Below are positions 9,456-19,700 of a stretch of 64,000 nt of DNA, one piece after another. The number at the start of each line of letters is the position of its first letter. The first letter of the stretch is position 1. A program made the position numbers and the translations under genes. Source of the DNA: Lepidostoma basale (lineage: Eukaryota > Arthropoda > Insecta > Trichoptera > Lepidostomatidae); assembly GCA_022606425.2 (NCBI GenBank), contig JAHDVF020000212.1, forward strand, positions 551,672 to 615,671, written 5' to 3'. The notes below the pieces were generated by a model. That model did no database searches and was not told the DNA's origin. It saw nothing but the letters and a program-made list of their open reading frames with translations.

Positions 9456-9940
9456 TTTTATACCAGTATTAATAATTATTATAATGCTACAAATATATTA
9501 TATAAATTTAAAGTATTTTTTAAATCGGATGTTGACTATATTAAAACCCTAGACCTTGGGATGACGAGTACTATAAATAACGCCTCTAATAGCGATTTTT
9601 TTACACAATTTCCTCGGGTTTATGCTAAACGCAGCAACATCTATCACCCGCCAGAGCAATCTATCAGGGGGTTATTGATAAGGGAGGTTAGCGGTGCCCC
9701 AGTGCGAAATGCGAGGGATTTCTCTGAAGGGTGAAAATGGAAATGATAGGGTCGGATTTACGTACGTGAAGATGGGCGTACTACATATTTAAACTATTTG
9801 AAAAAATGAATCTACTCTCTATAATTATATATTAATATGATTAAATAATCCATTGTTTTGGCGGGAACATTACGATACTTTAATATATTATTTTCTGTTT
9901 AATTGAGAATACTGTTAAAATATCACCAATAATTTATTTT
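9456..9940. other. No gene seen
   Basis: AT-rich. GAACATTACGATACTTTAATATA near 9865 resembles the H2 tail (GAAGTATCATAGTGTTTCGG). Confidence 0.4.
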
Positions 9941-10484
9941 TCATTGGGATATCCTATCTCTCCCCACAATAGGGTGCAATGTTCTCATTTCTGCTAATCT
10001 AAAGAGATGTTTGGTTCTGACGGTGTCTGCTCTTGCTTCGATTCCGTAGGTCATTATGGGCCTGATGCATGTTTTATAAATTCTAACTTTGCTTTTCACT
10101 AGCATATGCTTATTGTCCCAGACAATGTCCCATAGGCATCTGGAGATAACTGCAGCTTTATCAGTCTGTTTAACTTCATTATCGATATAGATCGCTGAAA
10201 CTAGATATCTCCACACCCAGATATCTAAACTTCAAATCGTTTATCGTCTACAACCAATTTGCATCTGGGAGGCTGTCTGGATATTGTTAGACATTTTGTT
10301 TTGGCGACGGATATCATCATATTATACTTCTCAGATGCAAATGGATCCCATAAAGCATTCCCTGTAGATCGTCTTCACTTTCTGCCAGTATTGTTGCATC
10401 GTCAGCATAGCATTCCACATTGATGAGTTTTTCTCCCGTCCCATATCCGAGGTTAAGAGATGCGACCTCCTCTATGATCCACCT
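9941..10484 (-). pseudogene. LINE-C reverse transcriptase fragment
   Basis: Minus strand. At 10484-10325 it reads IIEEVASLNLGYGTGEK, then NVECYADDATILAESEDDLQ: YADD is the RT catalytic box. A stop and frame change follow, then YKTCIRPIMTYGIEARADT and LAEMRTLHPIVGRD (to 9941). This is palm end to C-terminal domain of a non-LTR RT. It is 5' truncated and broken by several stops. Confidence 0.8.
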
Positions 10485-10781
10485 CTAAAATTTATATATT
10501 ATAGTAATATCATAGATAATGTGTGTAACTTGGTGTGGAATCCGTCCCTTCGTACAAGATCGCTGGGAAATTCGCGGAAAAAGAGATTTTAGGTTTAATT
10601 TATGGCACGTTTTAGTTTCCGCTAATATGCCAAAAAATATATATAATACTCACGGAAAGAATACCACACGGAGAATTTATTTTTCCATGATGTTGTATTG
10701 TTAGGACTATTTTGTTTTTAATGAACATTCTTAACAGCAGTCTTTAGGAAGCGATGTTATTTACATAAAAAAAACTAATTA

Positions 10782-10850
10782 AACCATCACGCCATCTCTC
10801 CGAAAGGGTAGGCAGAAAGAATGGGCCGCCACACCGTTCTTTCCTTACTA
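10782..10850 (-). repeat. LINE-A terminal scrap
   Basis: AAACCATCACGCCATCTCTC to CCACACCGTTCTTTCC, the last part of LINE-A, minus strand, just ahead of a longer copy. Confidence 0.7.
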
Positions 10851-10875
10851 AATCTTGAAGGTTCTAAAGCAACCA

Positions 10876-11490
10876 ACTCACTAACTAACCATCACACCGT
10901 CTTCCCGGAGGGAAATGCAGAAACAATGGACTGCCACACGGTCCTGTCCTAACATACTTCTCTCGATTCCTCTACATTCATATATCTTGTCATGCACGCA
11001 TGTCGCGACCCCTCACGTGACCGAGATTTAATATTTGATTGATTTGATCATGCCACGTTATCCTCGGCCTTCCTCTATTTCTAGCTCCGTTCACGTCGTT
11101 TACATATACCTTCCTCACCATTCTATCTTCACTCATTCTTTCCATGTGTCCACACCATCTTAACGACCCTTTCATATTTTTGGTCACAACACTTTCATTC
11201 GGACCGCATTCACTTATTATACTTGCATTCTCTCTGCACTCTTATCATACACAGATTAATGCATTTATTCTACTTTAATCCTTCTTTTGCCAGTTCCATG
11301 CTTCACTTCCATACATAAGGGTCGGCGCAAGAACACAATTATGCACTGCCATCTTAGCTTTTGGATAGGCTTTTGTTTTGCGATGACAACTTTAAGTGCG
11401 CCATTTACTCTGTGCCCTGCCTCAACCCTTCTTTCAATATCCTTCTCCACTCTCTCGTCTTTTGTAAACATACTTCCTAAATAAACAATT
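10876..11490 (-). mobile_element. LINE-A 3' end, long copy
   Basis: About 610 bp on the minus strand from FTKDERVEKDIERRVEAGHRVNGALKVVI, through VLAPTLMYGS and SLRWCGHMERMSEDRMVRKVYV, to SGETA and the tail. Several frame breaks. Confidence 0.85.
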
Positions 11491-11515
11491 TCATCGTTTT
11501 TTCAAGATTGTAATA

Positions 11516-12090
11516 TCATTGGCGTAAGTCTTTAAAAAAAACCTTCTCTTCTCAGTTTGAGGGAGATATACCCTAGTATACCCAAGAGAAATGCCATTGG
11601 ATACAGTTATTATTATTTTGTTGAAAAAACTTCTTACATCATTACAGCGCGAGTCAAATCGATGTAAAGGGTGAAAAAAAAATATCAAAGGATATATACA
11701 TAGAACCTTATGAATAGGAAAAGCCAGTTATTTGCTTGCTGCCTTTATCGTAAGGGTATTTACGAATTCGCCATTATTGCATCCAAAGATCTAAACCTTT
11801 TGCAACCTCATTAAAGAGACGAATCGCTTTCAATACGGGAGAACCTCGAAGGGCTTCTGTGCGGCAATTTGGGGCATAAAATAATATATTCCCCCTTGCT
11901 CTGCTATAACTATGGGGAACGTACAGATTATGTGACGAATGGCTTCTACTTTGTATGAATGACCTAAAAAAAACCTTCCCTTCTCAGTTTGAGGGAGATA
12001 TACCCTAGTATACCCAAGAGAAATGCCATTTGATACAGTTATGTGACGTATTCGTCTGTACTTTGTATGAATGACCCGGTTATATAGTAT
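11516..12090 (-). repeat. LINE-J fragments, rearranged
   Basis: The piece reading YPMAFLLGYTRVYLPQTEKRRF is present twice (about 11537-11610 and 11966-12040, same strand). Between them 11740-11960 reads the more C-terminal YVPHSYSRARGNILFYAP, then LKAIRLFNEVAKGLDLWM. The order on the minus strand is therefore duplicated and not collinear with the intact family. Confidence 0.7.
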
Positions 12091-12420
12091 GACTGTAAAG
12101 AAGAGTTAGAACGTCAAATATTTAAGTAGTAAATCATTGTTTTCGCCCGATGGAGTGTACAGATATTACCGGCCACGCCCATACATAAAGTGCTGTAGTA
12201 TGCTTTCTCGCGCGGCTCGCTGTGTGGCTGACTTTCACTGAGGCCGGCCTGCATAGCAAGCCCGAGGCTCCCCGAGGCCTGAGGCCACTCAATGTCAATA
12301 ACTTTATTATTATATGTTCCTCACATTTTAACACGAGTCGGCAATCCGTACAAGAATCGAAATATATACCAATTAAAAAATCTATTTACATCAATTCAAT
12401 TATCAATATTTATACCAATT
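12091..12420. other. No gene assigned; GC-richer block
   Basis: 12140-12300 is richer in G+C than its surroundings (CCCGAGGCTCCCCGAGGCC near 12260). No splice-flanked ORF was convincing on either strand. Confidence 0.35.
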
Positions 12421-12715
12421 AAACTAACTAACTAACCATCACGCCGTCTCCCCGAAGGGGTAGGCAGAAAGAATGGACTGCCACACTTTTCTTTCCTGAC
12501 ATATTTCTCTCGCTTCCTCAACATTCATACATCATGTCATGCACGCGCGTCGATTTCTCTGACTCCTCACATGGCCGACATTCAATATTTGATTTAATTG
12601 ATCATGCCACGTTTTCCTCGGTCTTCCTCTATTTCTGGTTCCATTTACATCATTAACATATAATTTTTTTACCATTCTTTCTTCATTCATTCTTTCCATA
12701 TGTCCAAACCTGATC
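12421..12715 (-). mobile_element. LINE-A 3' end
   Basis: Tail CTAACTAACTAACC at 12424, then the C-terminal coding region on the minus strand up to about 12711. Very close to 3927-4358 and 23738-24140. Confidence 0.85.
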
Positions 12716-12744
12716 CTTATACCAATTATAAAATCTATTAATCA

Positions 12745-12797
12745 TTTCTTCTTCTTCAGCCTATTCCCGTCCATTCCTGGACAAAGGCCTCCTCAAG
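12745..12797 (-). repeat. RTE-like LINE tail scrap
   Basis: TTCTTCTTCAGCCTATTCCC and GTCCATTCCTGGACAAAGGCC match the widespread arthropod RTE-type 3' end with its (GAA)n tail, here on the minus strand. Confidence 0.5.
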
Positions 12798-13064
12798 ATG
12801 AGGGAAGAATGGTTAAAAAGATATATACAAGTAGTGTGAATGGGAAAAGAAGTCGAGGAAGGCCAAGGAAGTCATGGCATGACCAAATTAATCAATTACT
12901 GAAAGGCGGCCATGTTCCAAGTAGGAACAATCGACGAGCGTGCATGTCACGATGTGTGAATGTAGAAGAGGCGCGAGAATTATGCCAGGATAGAACAATG
13001 TGGCGATCCATCCTCTCTGCCTGCCCATCCGGAGAAAAGGCGTAATGGTTAGTTAGTTAGTTTT
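12797..13064 (+). mobile_element. LINE-A 3' end, clean frame
   Basis: Open from MVKKIYTSSVNGKRSRGRPR and HDQINQLLKGGHV to SACPSGEKA-stop, followed directly by GTTAGTTAGTTAG. It shows well that the coding region reaches the tail with only a few bases of 3' UTR. Confidence 0.85.
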
Positions 13065-13354
13065 TGTACTGTTCATCGTCTATTGAGAGATTGAAGCAAA
13101 TTAAAACACATTAAGAAGAAAATCATTAAAAGATTCTATGAAAATAAATACATCCGCACCGGACACACCGTGAGAAAATTGAGAAGTTTATACGCTTTCG
13201 AAACTGCAGATTCCCGATTTTCCGTACCTTCATTAAAAGCTCATTACGATATTTTATGGCTACTGGAACCGACCAACTCGTTTCTGGGGAGTTTCACTAC
13301 TAAGTACCTACCCAATAGTCAAACTAAAATACGCATTTGGGACTACTTATTGTT

Positions 13355-13452
13355 AATAATAATAATAAATTGGATGATTTATAGAGCGCCATTTATGAAT
13401 CTCTCACCTCAAGAGCGCTGTAGAAAATGTTCATTTTATGAACTACCGTATT
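13355..13452 (-). repeat. L2-like LINE 3' end
   Basis: (AAT)n at 13356-13367, then GAGCGCCATTTATGAATC and CTCAAGAGCGCTGTAGAAAATG. Same as 41287-41400: the 3' UTR and ATT-repeat tail of an L2 subfamily on the minus strand. Confidence 0.75.
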
Positions 13453-13488
13453 TTACGGACTATAAGACGCACTTTTTTATTTAAAAAA

Positions 13489-14335
13489 TCTAAGATGGCA
13501 GTGCACAATAGTGTTCTTGTGCCGACGGTTCTGAATGGAGATGAAGCATGAAGCTGACAATAGAAGATTTAACGTAAAATAAATGGAACAAAATAATAAG
13601 ATCTCTAGGACGTATGTATGGTAAATCTGTATATGATACAGTGTCAAATGCAAGTGTAAGAAGTGAATGCGGTGCGAATGAAAGTGTTATGAACAAAATA
13701 ATTAAAGGGTCGTTTTGGACACATGGAAAGACTGAATGAAGCAGAATGGTGAAGAAAATATATGTAAACGACGTGAACGGAGCTAGAAAAAGAGGAAGGT
13801 CGAGGAAAATGTGACACGATCAAATCAATCAAATATTAAATGTCGGTCACGTGAGGAAAAAAACCGCATAAGAAACGAAGAAATCAGACGCCGCACCAGG
13901 GTTGCTGACGTCATGGACCGAGTGGCCAAATTGAAATGGCAATGGACTGGACACTTGGCTAGACAGGGTGGCAACAGATGGACACCCAGGATACTCAGTT
14001 GGAGACCATGGGAAAATAGACGAAGTGTCGGAAGGCCACCGATGAGATGGACCGATGATATTATCAATTGGGTTGGAAAATCTTGGATGCAAAAGGGGCA
14101 GGATAGAGACGAGTGGAAGAAATTGGAAGAGGCTTATATCCAGCAGTGGAGGGAAGAAGGCTAGCAAAGAAGAAGAAGAAGGTCTCGTGAGGAGTCGAAG
14201 AAATCGACGTGCGTGCATGATACGTTATATGAATGTATATAAATCGAGAGAAGTACGTCAGGTCAGAACAATGTAGCGGTCCATTCTTCCTACCTACCCC
14301 TCCGAGGAGAGGGTGTGGGGGTTAGTTAGTTAATG
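13489..14335 (+). pseudogene. LINE-A copy, split by LINE-B
   Basis: 5' part 13489-13857 (MAVHNSVLVPTVLNG, then WTHGKTE and NDVNGARKRGRSRKM), 3' part 14181-14335 (RRACMIRYMNVYKSREVRQ, GTTAGTTAGTTAATG tail). Multiple stops; the LINE-B insertion with matching site duplications lies in between. Confidence 0.85.
13858..14180 (+). mobile_element. LINE-B 3' end nested in LINE-A
   Basis: Open frame RNEEIRRRTRVADVMDRVAK ... KLKWQWTGHLARQ, GRPPMRWTDDIINWVG, ending KLEEAYIQQWREEG-stop and (GAA)n. Flanked by GGTCACGTGAGGA (13845-13857) and GGTCTCGTGAGGA (14181-14193), a 13-bp duplication with one difference. A 5'-truncated, fairly young insertion. Confidence 0.9.
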
Positions 14336-14805
14336 TTAATCAGTCGAACACAAAAATAATTAAGCAGCATAATATATAATAGTAAAATACTTTCTTATCG
14401 GATGTGAGAAAAGGCGTGGAAGATTATTCGCAGATGAATGCATGAAACACGTCTTCACTGGGTACTTTGTACGTACTTACAACTACACATGCGATCATCG
14501 ATGAATGGATCGACTTGTGAATGAATCGAAGAATTCCAGCCAATAATTGCTCAGCTCATTGAATCAAGTAGTAAACTTTTCCAGCCAACCGGACAATTGG
14601 TGCGGTCAAATTAATGCGCATAAAAATAAATGAACGCAGAAAACATAAACGAAAGAAAGTTTATTGAATAATGAATTTGGAAGAAATCAGCAGCTCTTAA
14701 CGCGAAGTTTTAAATAGTAAAAAAAACTGACCTACTTCTTATATCTAAAAAAATATTTAAATTTACTGTTTGTTTAACTATGATGAAAAACTCTACATTT
14801 AATAA
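14336..14805. other. No gene seen
   Basis: Unique-looking AT-rich sequence; 14400-14620 is somewhat less AT-rich. No exon signal recognised. Confidence 0.4.
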
Positions 14806-14960
14806 TCAATACGTATGCAAATGTTTGTTTTCTGAAAGTTTTATTATATTATATGGAAATGACATCTGAATCAATGTTTTATATTTGATAATGCATTAGC
14901 AATGCGAAACATTTCATTCCCATGTAATATAATAAAACTCTAAAAAAACAGATGTTAAAT
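14806..14960. repeat. H3 foldback
   Basis: Arms TTTTATTATATTATATGGAAATGACAT (about 14838) and CATTTCATTCCCATGTAATA (about 14909), with TTTGATAATGCATTAGCAATGCGAAACAT between them: H3 core with a GCATT / AATGC stem II. Confidence 0.75.
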
Positions 14961-15055
14961 TCATTTATTATTTAATTTAAATATAATACAATAATATGTT
15001 ACACGCTTAACAAGGATTATTATTTATGTAACCAATTTAGTCGGCGTCGCTTGTA

Positions 15056-15510
15056 AAACAAACCATCACGCCGTTTCCCCGCAGGAGTAGGCAGAGAGAA
15101 TGGACAGCCACACTACTCTATCCAGGCACACCTCTCTAGATTCCACCACATTCATACAGCGAGTCATACACGCACGTCGATTCCTCCGACTTCTAACATG
15201 ACCAACCTTTAAAACTTTATTAATTTGGTCATGTCATGTTTTCCTCGGTCTGCTTCGACTCCGCACCCCATTTACATCATTAACTTATACTTTCTTAACC
15301 ATTATTTCTCCATCCATGCGTTCCATATGTCCGAACCAACGCAGCGATCCTTTCATAATTTTGTTCATAATACCTTCTTCCGCTCTACATTCCTTTCTTA
15401 TATCAGCATTTGAGATTCTGTCGTAACCACACATACGTCTTAGGGACCTCATATCTACCGCATTTATTCTGCTCTCATCCTTCTTCTGCCAGTTCCATGC
15501 TTCGCTTCGT
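15056..15510 (-). mobile_element. LINE-A, second subfamily
   Basis: Minus strand; differs from the main type by CCGTTTCCCCGCAGG and CTACTCTATCC near the tail. Continues inward to the GCGAAGCATGGAACTGGCAG region. Pair with 58120-58728. Confidence 0.85.
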
Positions 15511-15965
15511 TTTTCAATTACATTTTTGTAAAATTGTTTATTTCTGAATGAAGGAAAATATGTTTAGATTCATATTTTTTTTTTAATTAACTACTTTTTG
15601 AATGAATTAAATATATTAAATATATTTCACTCGCCATTATAGAACTATTTTTATATACTTTTTCTGTCAACCGATTTTAATACTTATTTATTTGGACTTC
15701 GGAGTGACCTAGTATTTGTACACGACTATATTAATTATTCGTAGTACAAAATTGTTTGGCCCCCGCACAGTTGTTGATTGTTTCCCCAGCACCCACTACC
15801 ATAACCTTAAAATTGAAATCATGACTTATGGGTATTAATTTATACACTTTTCTAATGTGGTCAGTCACAATATGTTTTAGAAGTCAAAGATATATAGAAC
15901 GTATTACAGTAAATAACAGGTCCTAAGACCTGTATAGAACCCGCTCATTGCAATATTGGAACAAC
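15511..15965. other. No gene seen
   Basis: AT-rich; no repeat or ORF recognised. Confidence 0.4.
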
Positions 15966-16115
15966 AAAAAACCATCACGCCGTTTCTCCGGAAAGGTAGG
16001 CAGGGAGAATGGACCATCACACTACTCTATCCTGACACACATCTCTAGATTCCTCAACATTCATACACGCACGTCGATTCTTCCGACTTCTAACATGATC
16101 GATATTTGAATTTGA
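15966..16115 (-). repeat. LINE-A (second subfamily) tail end
   Basis: AAACCATCACGCCGTTTCTC to CTTCTAACATGATCG; C-terminal 45 codons only, minus strand, with small deletions. Confidence 0.75.
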
Positions 16116-16234
16116 TTTACAATGTTGCCATTTCGCAAATTGCAAGAAATGAATTTATTATTATCTACTGCGTTTGTGACTCGAATATAAAGCGTCCCCC
16201 TTTTTAACATGTCTCCTTTTTAAATAAATAAAAA

Positions 16235-16575
16235 AATGTCATTCATGGAGGGACCACATTACAAATGAAGAAGTTCTCAGCAGAGTTGAAGAGAGTAGAC
16301 ACATGTTGAACACCATAGCGGAGAGGCGCGCAAGATGAATTGGTCATGTATTGCGACACGAATGTTTCCTGCATGATGTGTTGGAGGGAATGGTCGAGGG
16401 ATCGATTGGCAGAGGACGACTTCGCCAAGAGTACCTAGACCAGATTTACCGAGATATGGGCTGCACCTCTTATGCGGAGTTGAAGAGAGTTGCCGAGGAT
16501 CGAGCGGAGTGGAAGAGGAGATGCGTCGTCTTGCTGCAGACCAATCGCTAGGTTGAGACCGGAGAGAGAGTCTTG
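16235..16575 (+). pseudogene. LINE-E2 C-terminus
   Basis: Reads SWRDHITNEEVLSRVEESRH, stop in RRARxIGHV, LRHECFLHDVLEGMVEGSIG, ending KRRCVVLLQTNR-stop. C-terminal domain of a non-LTR retrotransposon ORF2 following the RT. A second copy is at 52555-52985. Confidence 0.75.
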
Positions 16576-17785
16576 ACTCCGACTCCACCACGAAATTTCA
16601 AAATAATTTATGAGAAATTGTTTTTTTTTTTCACCATAAAACTTTCTTTTTTCGGTTAATTCTTATTCAAATCCTGTTATCAAAGATAATCAAAATTTAT
16701 CACGTGTACAAACATAATATTTTGATCGATGTATAAAATTGTAGGTAGCTGGACTTGGTGGTACCTGTATAAAATCGTTTAGTTTGAAATGTTATTATTT
16801 CTGTACCCTAAAATCAAGTTCGAAAATGCGTTTTAGGAGCCCATAATATTTTGTTACCGTAGACAGGTGCCTATCATCTTTACCTGCCACCATAAATAAC
16901 CGAATACCTGAGCTACGTGCATTCATAAAGGTGGCTCCAGACCTGTGATTTGGGTCCATTGGGAGATGAATTAACCCTCCCAACGACTGATCCTACCATT
17001 ACTATACAAAACTAGAAAAAAACATTATATAGATAGTAAAATGAACGCACTTATATAAAAAATACTGTCAAAAATACACAACTCAGATAAAAATGATAAG
17101 AATTTTTGCTGAACAACGTTCGGGTGATTTATGTCTCAACGCAGAAAAATTTCCAAACCTCAACTCTTGTATGTGAATTATAAAATAAGGCAGCTTTGTA
17201 AAAAAGTTTTAAGTATTTAAACACACGAATAAACTTTTTCATATCAGTAATAGTATTTTTTGTATTTGAAGCAGCTCCTACTGTTTATGATTTCTGTATA
17301 TTTTTGTCCAGGTAAGAATTTTGGGTTCGGTTAAAAAAAAGATTTTGTTACTAATCGTAAAGGAATTTTACAATGAAAGTATGAAGATAGTCTTTTGTAA
17401 AGTCTATATACCTAGGTATATAAGATTATGCCGGACAATGTAAGAATTATACGTTTTGGTTGATTGTTATTTTTCTTGAATGAAAAAAAAATAGAAACAG
17501 ATATTTTATGTCCTCGCGAATAGAATTTCACAATAATTTGAATTTAACTATTGGAAATAAATATAAAAGTATATAAGACAGTAGAGAGTACCAAACTTCT
17601 CTCCGATAAATGCACCTCAAATCTTCCAGCTGAGATTTTCCCTGGTTTCCTCAGCTGTAAGACAAAAGTCGGAACATAACTAGATAGCCCAAGGACCAAA
17701 GAGTTTGGCTGAGTCAAGTCTATTACAAATGAATATATAAAAGTAGACTTTATTTTAAATAGTTCAAATAAAATTAATAGTAACG
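16576..17785. other. No gene seen
   Basis: AT-rich. A TTTAGGAGCCCATAATATTT / GGTGGCTCCAG area at 16830-16950 is less AT-rich, but I recognise no exon or repeat. Confidence 0.4.
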
Positions 17786-17787
17786 AA

Positions 17788-17846
17788 TTTTTATTAATTA
17801 AAACACTGTTTTTTCCACTTTTGAGTTAATTTTTCTCGACATGTTT
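17788..17846. repeat. H1 left-end fragment
   Basis: CGAATTTTTATTAATTAAAA, CACTGTTTTTTCCAC and TTTTCTCGACATGTTTC, then abrupt change. Only the first third of H1. Confidence 0.75.
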
Positions 17847-18585
17847 CTGCTTTTAGCCTATTATGTATAGGGGCACAAAGTTAATGTGTTACTTTTTAAA
17901 TAATTTTGTCATTTCAAAGCGTGAGACCGTTTTTTGGTTAAAAATTCTATGTGTGTATTTTACTTTTTCTGCCATTTTATGAACATAGGATAAATTTTCC
18001 TTGACTATTTCTGTAGTATAATTAAATAAATGGTCTAAAATGGATGTTATTCTATTATGTATAAAAAATAAATAAGTACTCACATTGTCCTTGATGGAGT
18101 ACCATTTCTTCATTTCGCATGTAATAAGATAAAATCATTTTTAATATATATTTAAATAGATGGTTCACTAAGGTGATTTGGTCATATGGAACGAATGGAT
18201 GAATGAAAATTTTGTGCATTTCTAAAACAACATCAAATGACTTGGGTTCAAGTCTGGAAAGGGCACTATAAGGGAGGTATTTCTGCTCAGCTTGGATATT
18301 GCATAATAGATTATAATGCTATTATATTTAGGAGTTTTAAGCTTGCTAGCTTATTGCAGCCTATGCGTATCTTACATAGTGAAATACGGAAATGTACTTA
18401 AGGAAGTTTCCTTACTATATACTCGTAGTAGACGTTTCTCCTTAGAGTGTTATAAATTCAAAACCTTAATATTATCTTAAGGAAGAAGAAACATTAATAC
18501 AGAGCAATGTCATTAGTATACTCGTATATATAAAATTACCCGAATAAATTTTAATAACAAAGTAAAAAATTAAAAAAATTACTAC
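17847..18585. other. No gene seen; LINE-A scrap
   Basis: 18172-18210 (GGTCATATGGAACGAATGGA) is a LINE-A HMERMDE remnant on the plus strand. The rest is unassigned; TGGGTTCAAGTCTGG near 18242 looks like a B box but lacks a matching A box. Confidence 0.4.
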
Positions 18586-18720
18586 GCATCACGCCGTAAC
18601 CCCGGAAGGGTAGCAAGAAATAATGGATTGCCACACTGTTCTTTCCTGACATAATTCTCTCGATTCCTTGACATTCATACACCGTGTTCTATACGCACCT
18701 CGAGTTCTCGTCACATGAAA
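18586..18720 (-). repeat. LINE-A tail end
   Basis: GCATCACGCCGTAACCCCGG onwards, minus strand, C-terminal region only, eroded. Confidence 0.75.
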
Positions 18721-18785
18721 AATATAAATAAATAAAACGATTGAAATAAACAAAATGAATAAAAATGCTTGAATTTACGCTAAAA

Positions 18786-19380
18786 AAACTAACTAATCAT
18801 CACGCCGTCTCCCCGAAAGGGTAGACAGAAAGAATGGATTGCCACACTTTACTTTCCTGACATATTCCTCTCGCTTCTTCATCATCCATTTATCGTGTCA
18901 TGCACGCGCGTCGATTTCTCTGACTCTTCACTTCAATATTTGATTGATTTGATCGTTCCACGTTTTCCTCGGCCTTCCTCTATTTCTAGCTCAGTTCACG
19001 TCGTTTACATATACCTTCTTCACCATTCTCTCTACACTCATTCTTTCCATGTGTCCAAACCATCTTGACGACCCTTTCATTATATTGTTCAGAACACTTT
19101 CATTCGCACCGCATTCACTTCTCATACTTACATTCGACACTCTATCATACATAGATTTACCACACATTCGCTTAATAGATCTCGTTTCTACTGCATTTAT
19201 TCTATTTTAATCCTTCTTTTGTCTGTTCCATGCTTCACTTTCATACATAAGGGTTGGCACAAGAACACCATTATGCACTGCCATCTTAGCTTTTTTGGAT
19301 AGGCTTTTGTTTGCGATGACAACTTTAAATGCATTATTTACATGCCTGCCCCAACCCTTCTTTCAATATCCTTCTCCATG
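18786..19380 (-). mobile_element. LINE-A 3' end, long copy
   Basis: Minus strand from ERRVGAGM-like start at about 19370 through VLVPTLMYES, SEVSSECGANESV and WFGHMERM to the tail at 18788. Frame breaks present. Confidence 0.85.
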
Positions 19381-19424
19381 AAATGAATAAAATTATATCA
19401 TACTTTCGTATGAAGCACTAAACG

Positions 19425-19560
19425 TGTTTAACAACCAATTTCTGAGAGGGTTCAAAAACGCGGGGTTACAAAAACAGTTTGTTTTTGTCACCCTGAAGAA
19501 GCTCCGACGGGCGCGAAACCGGTTGGTTTTGAAACCGATGAAAATAAAGCATTTAACTGT
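19425..19560. repeat. H12 hammerhead-like element
   Basis: Plus strand: GTTTTTGTCACC, CTGAAGA, AGCTCCGACGGGCGC, GAAACC, GGTT, GGTTTTGAAAC (19481-19535). ACC/GGT and GTTT/AAAC can pair around an internal loop. The flanking CAACCAATTT / GGTTGGTTTT are loosely inverted. Single copy here. Confidence 0.5.
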
Positions 19561-19700
19561 TAAAATTTAAAACACTGTTACATAACACAATTTCTTTTTA
19601 TTTACTGATTGTCACGACAGCTGTTTCGCCAACCGATGTTGGCATCATCAGGTGTTACAATAAACTAAAGTTACAAAGGGATAACCTTAATTTTACAAAC

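Noticed and set aside
13847..14218. 123-codon minus-strand ORF
   Set aside because: Antisense of the nested LINE-B piece; the plus frame has the family motifs and tail.
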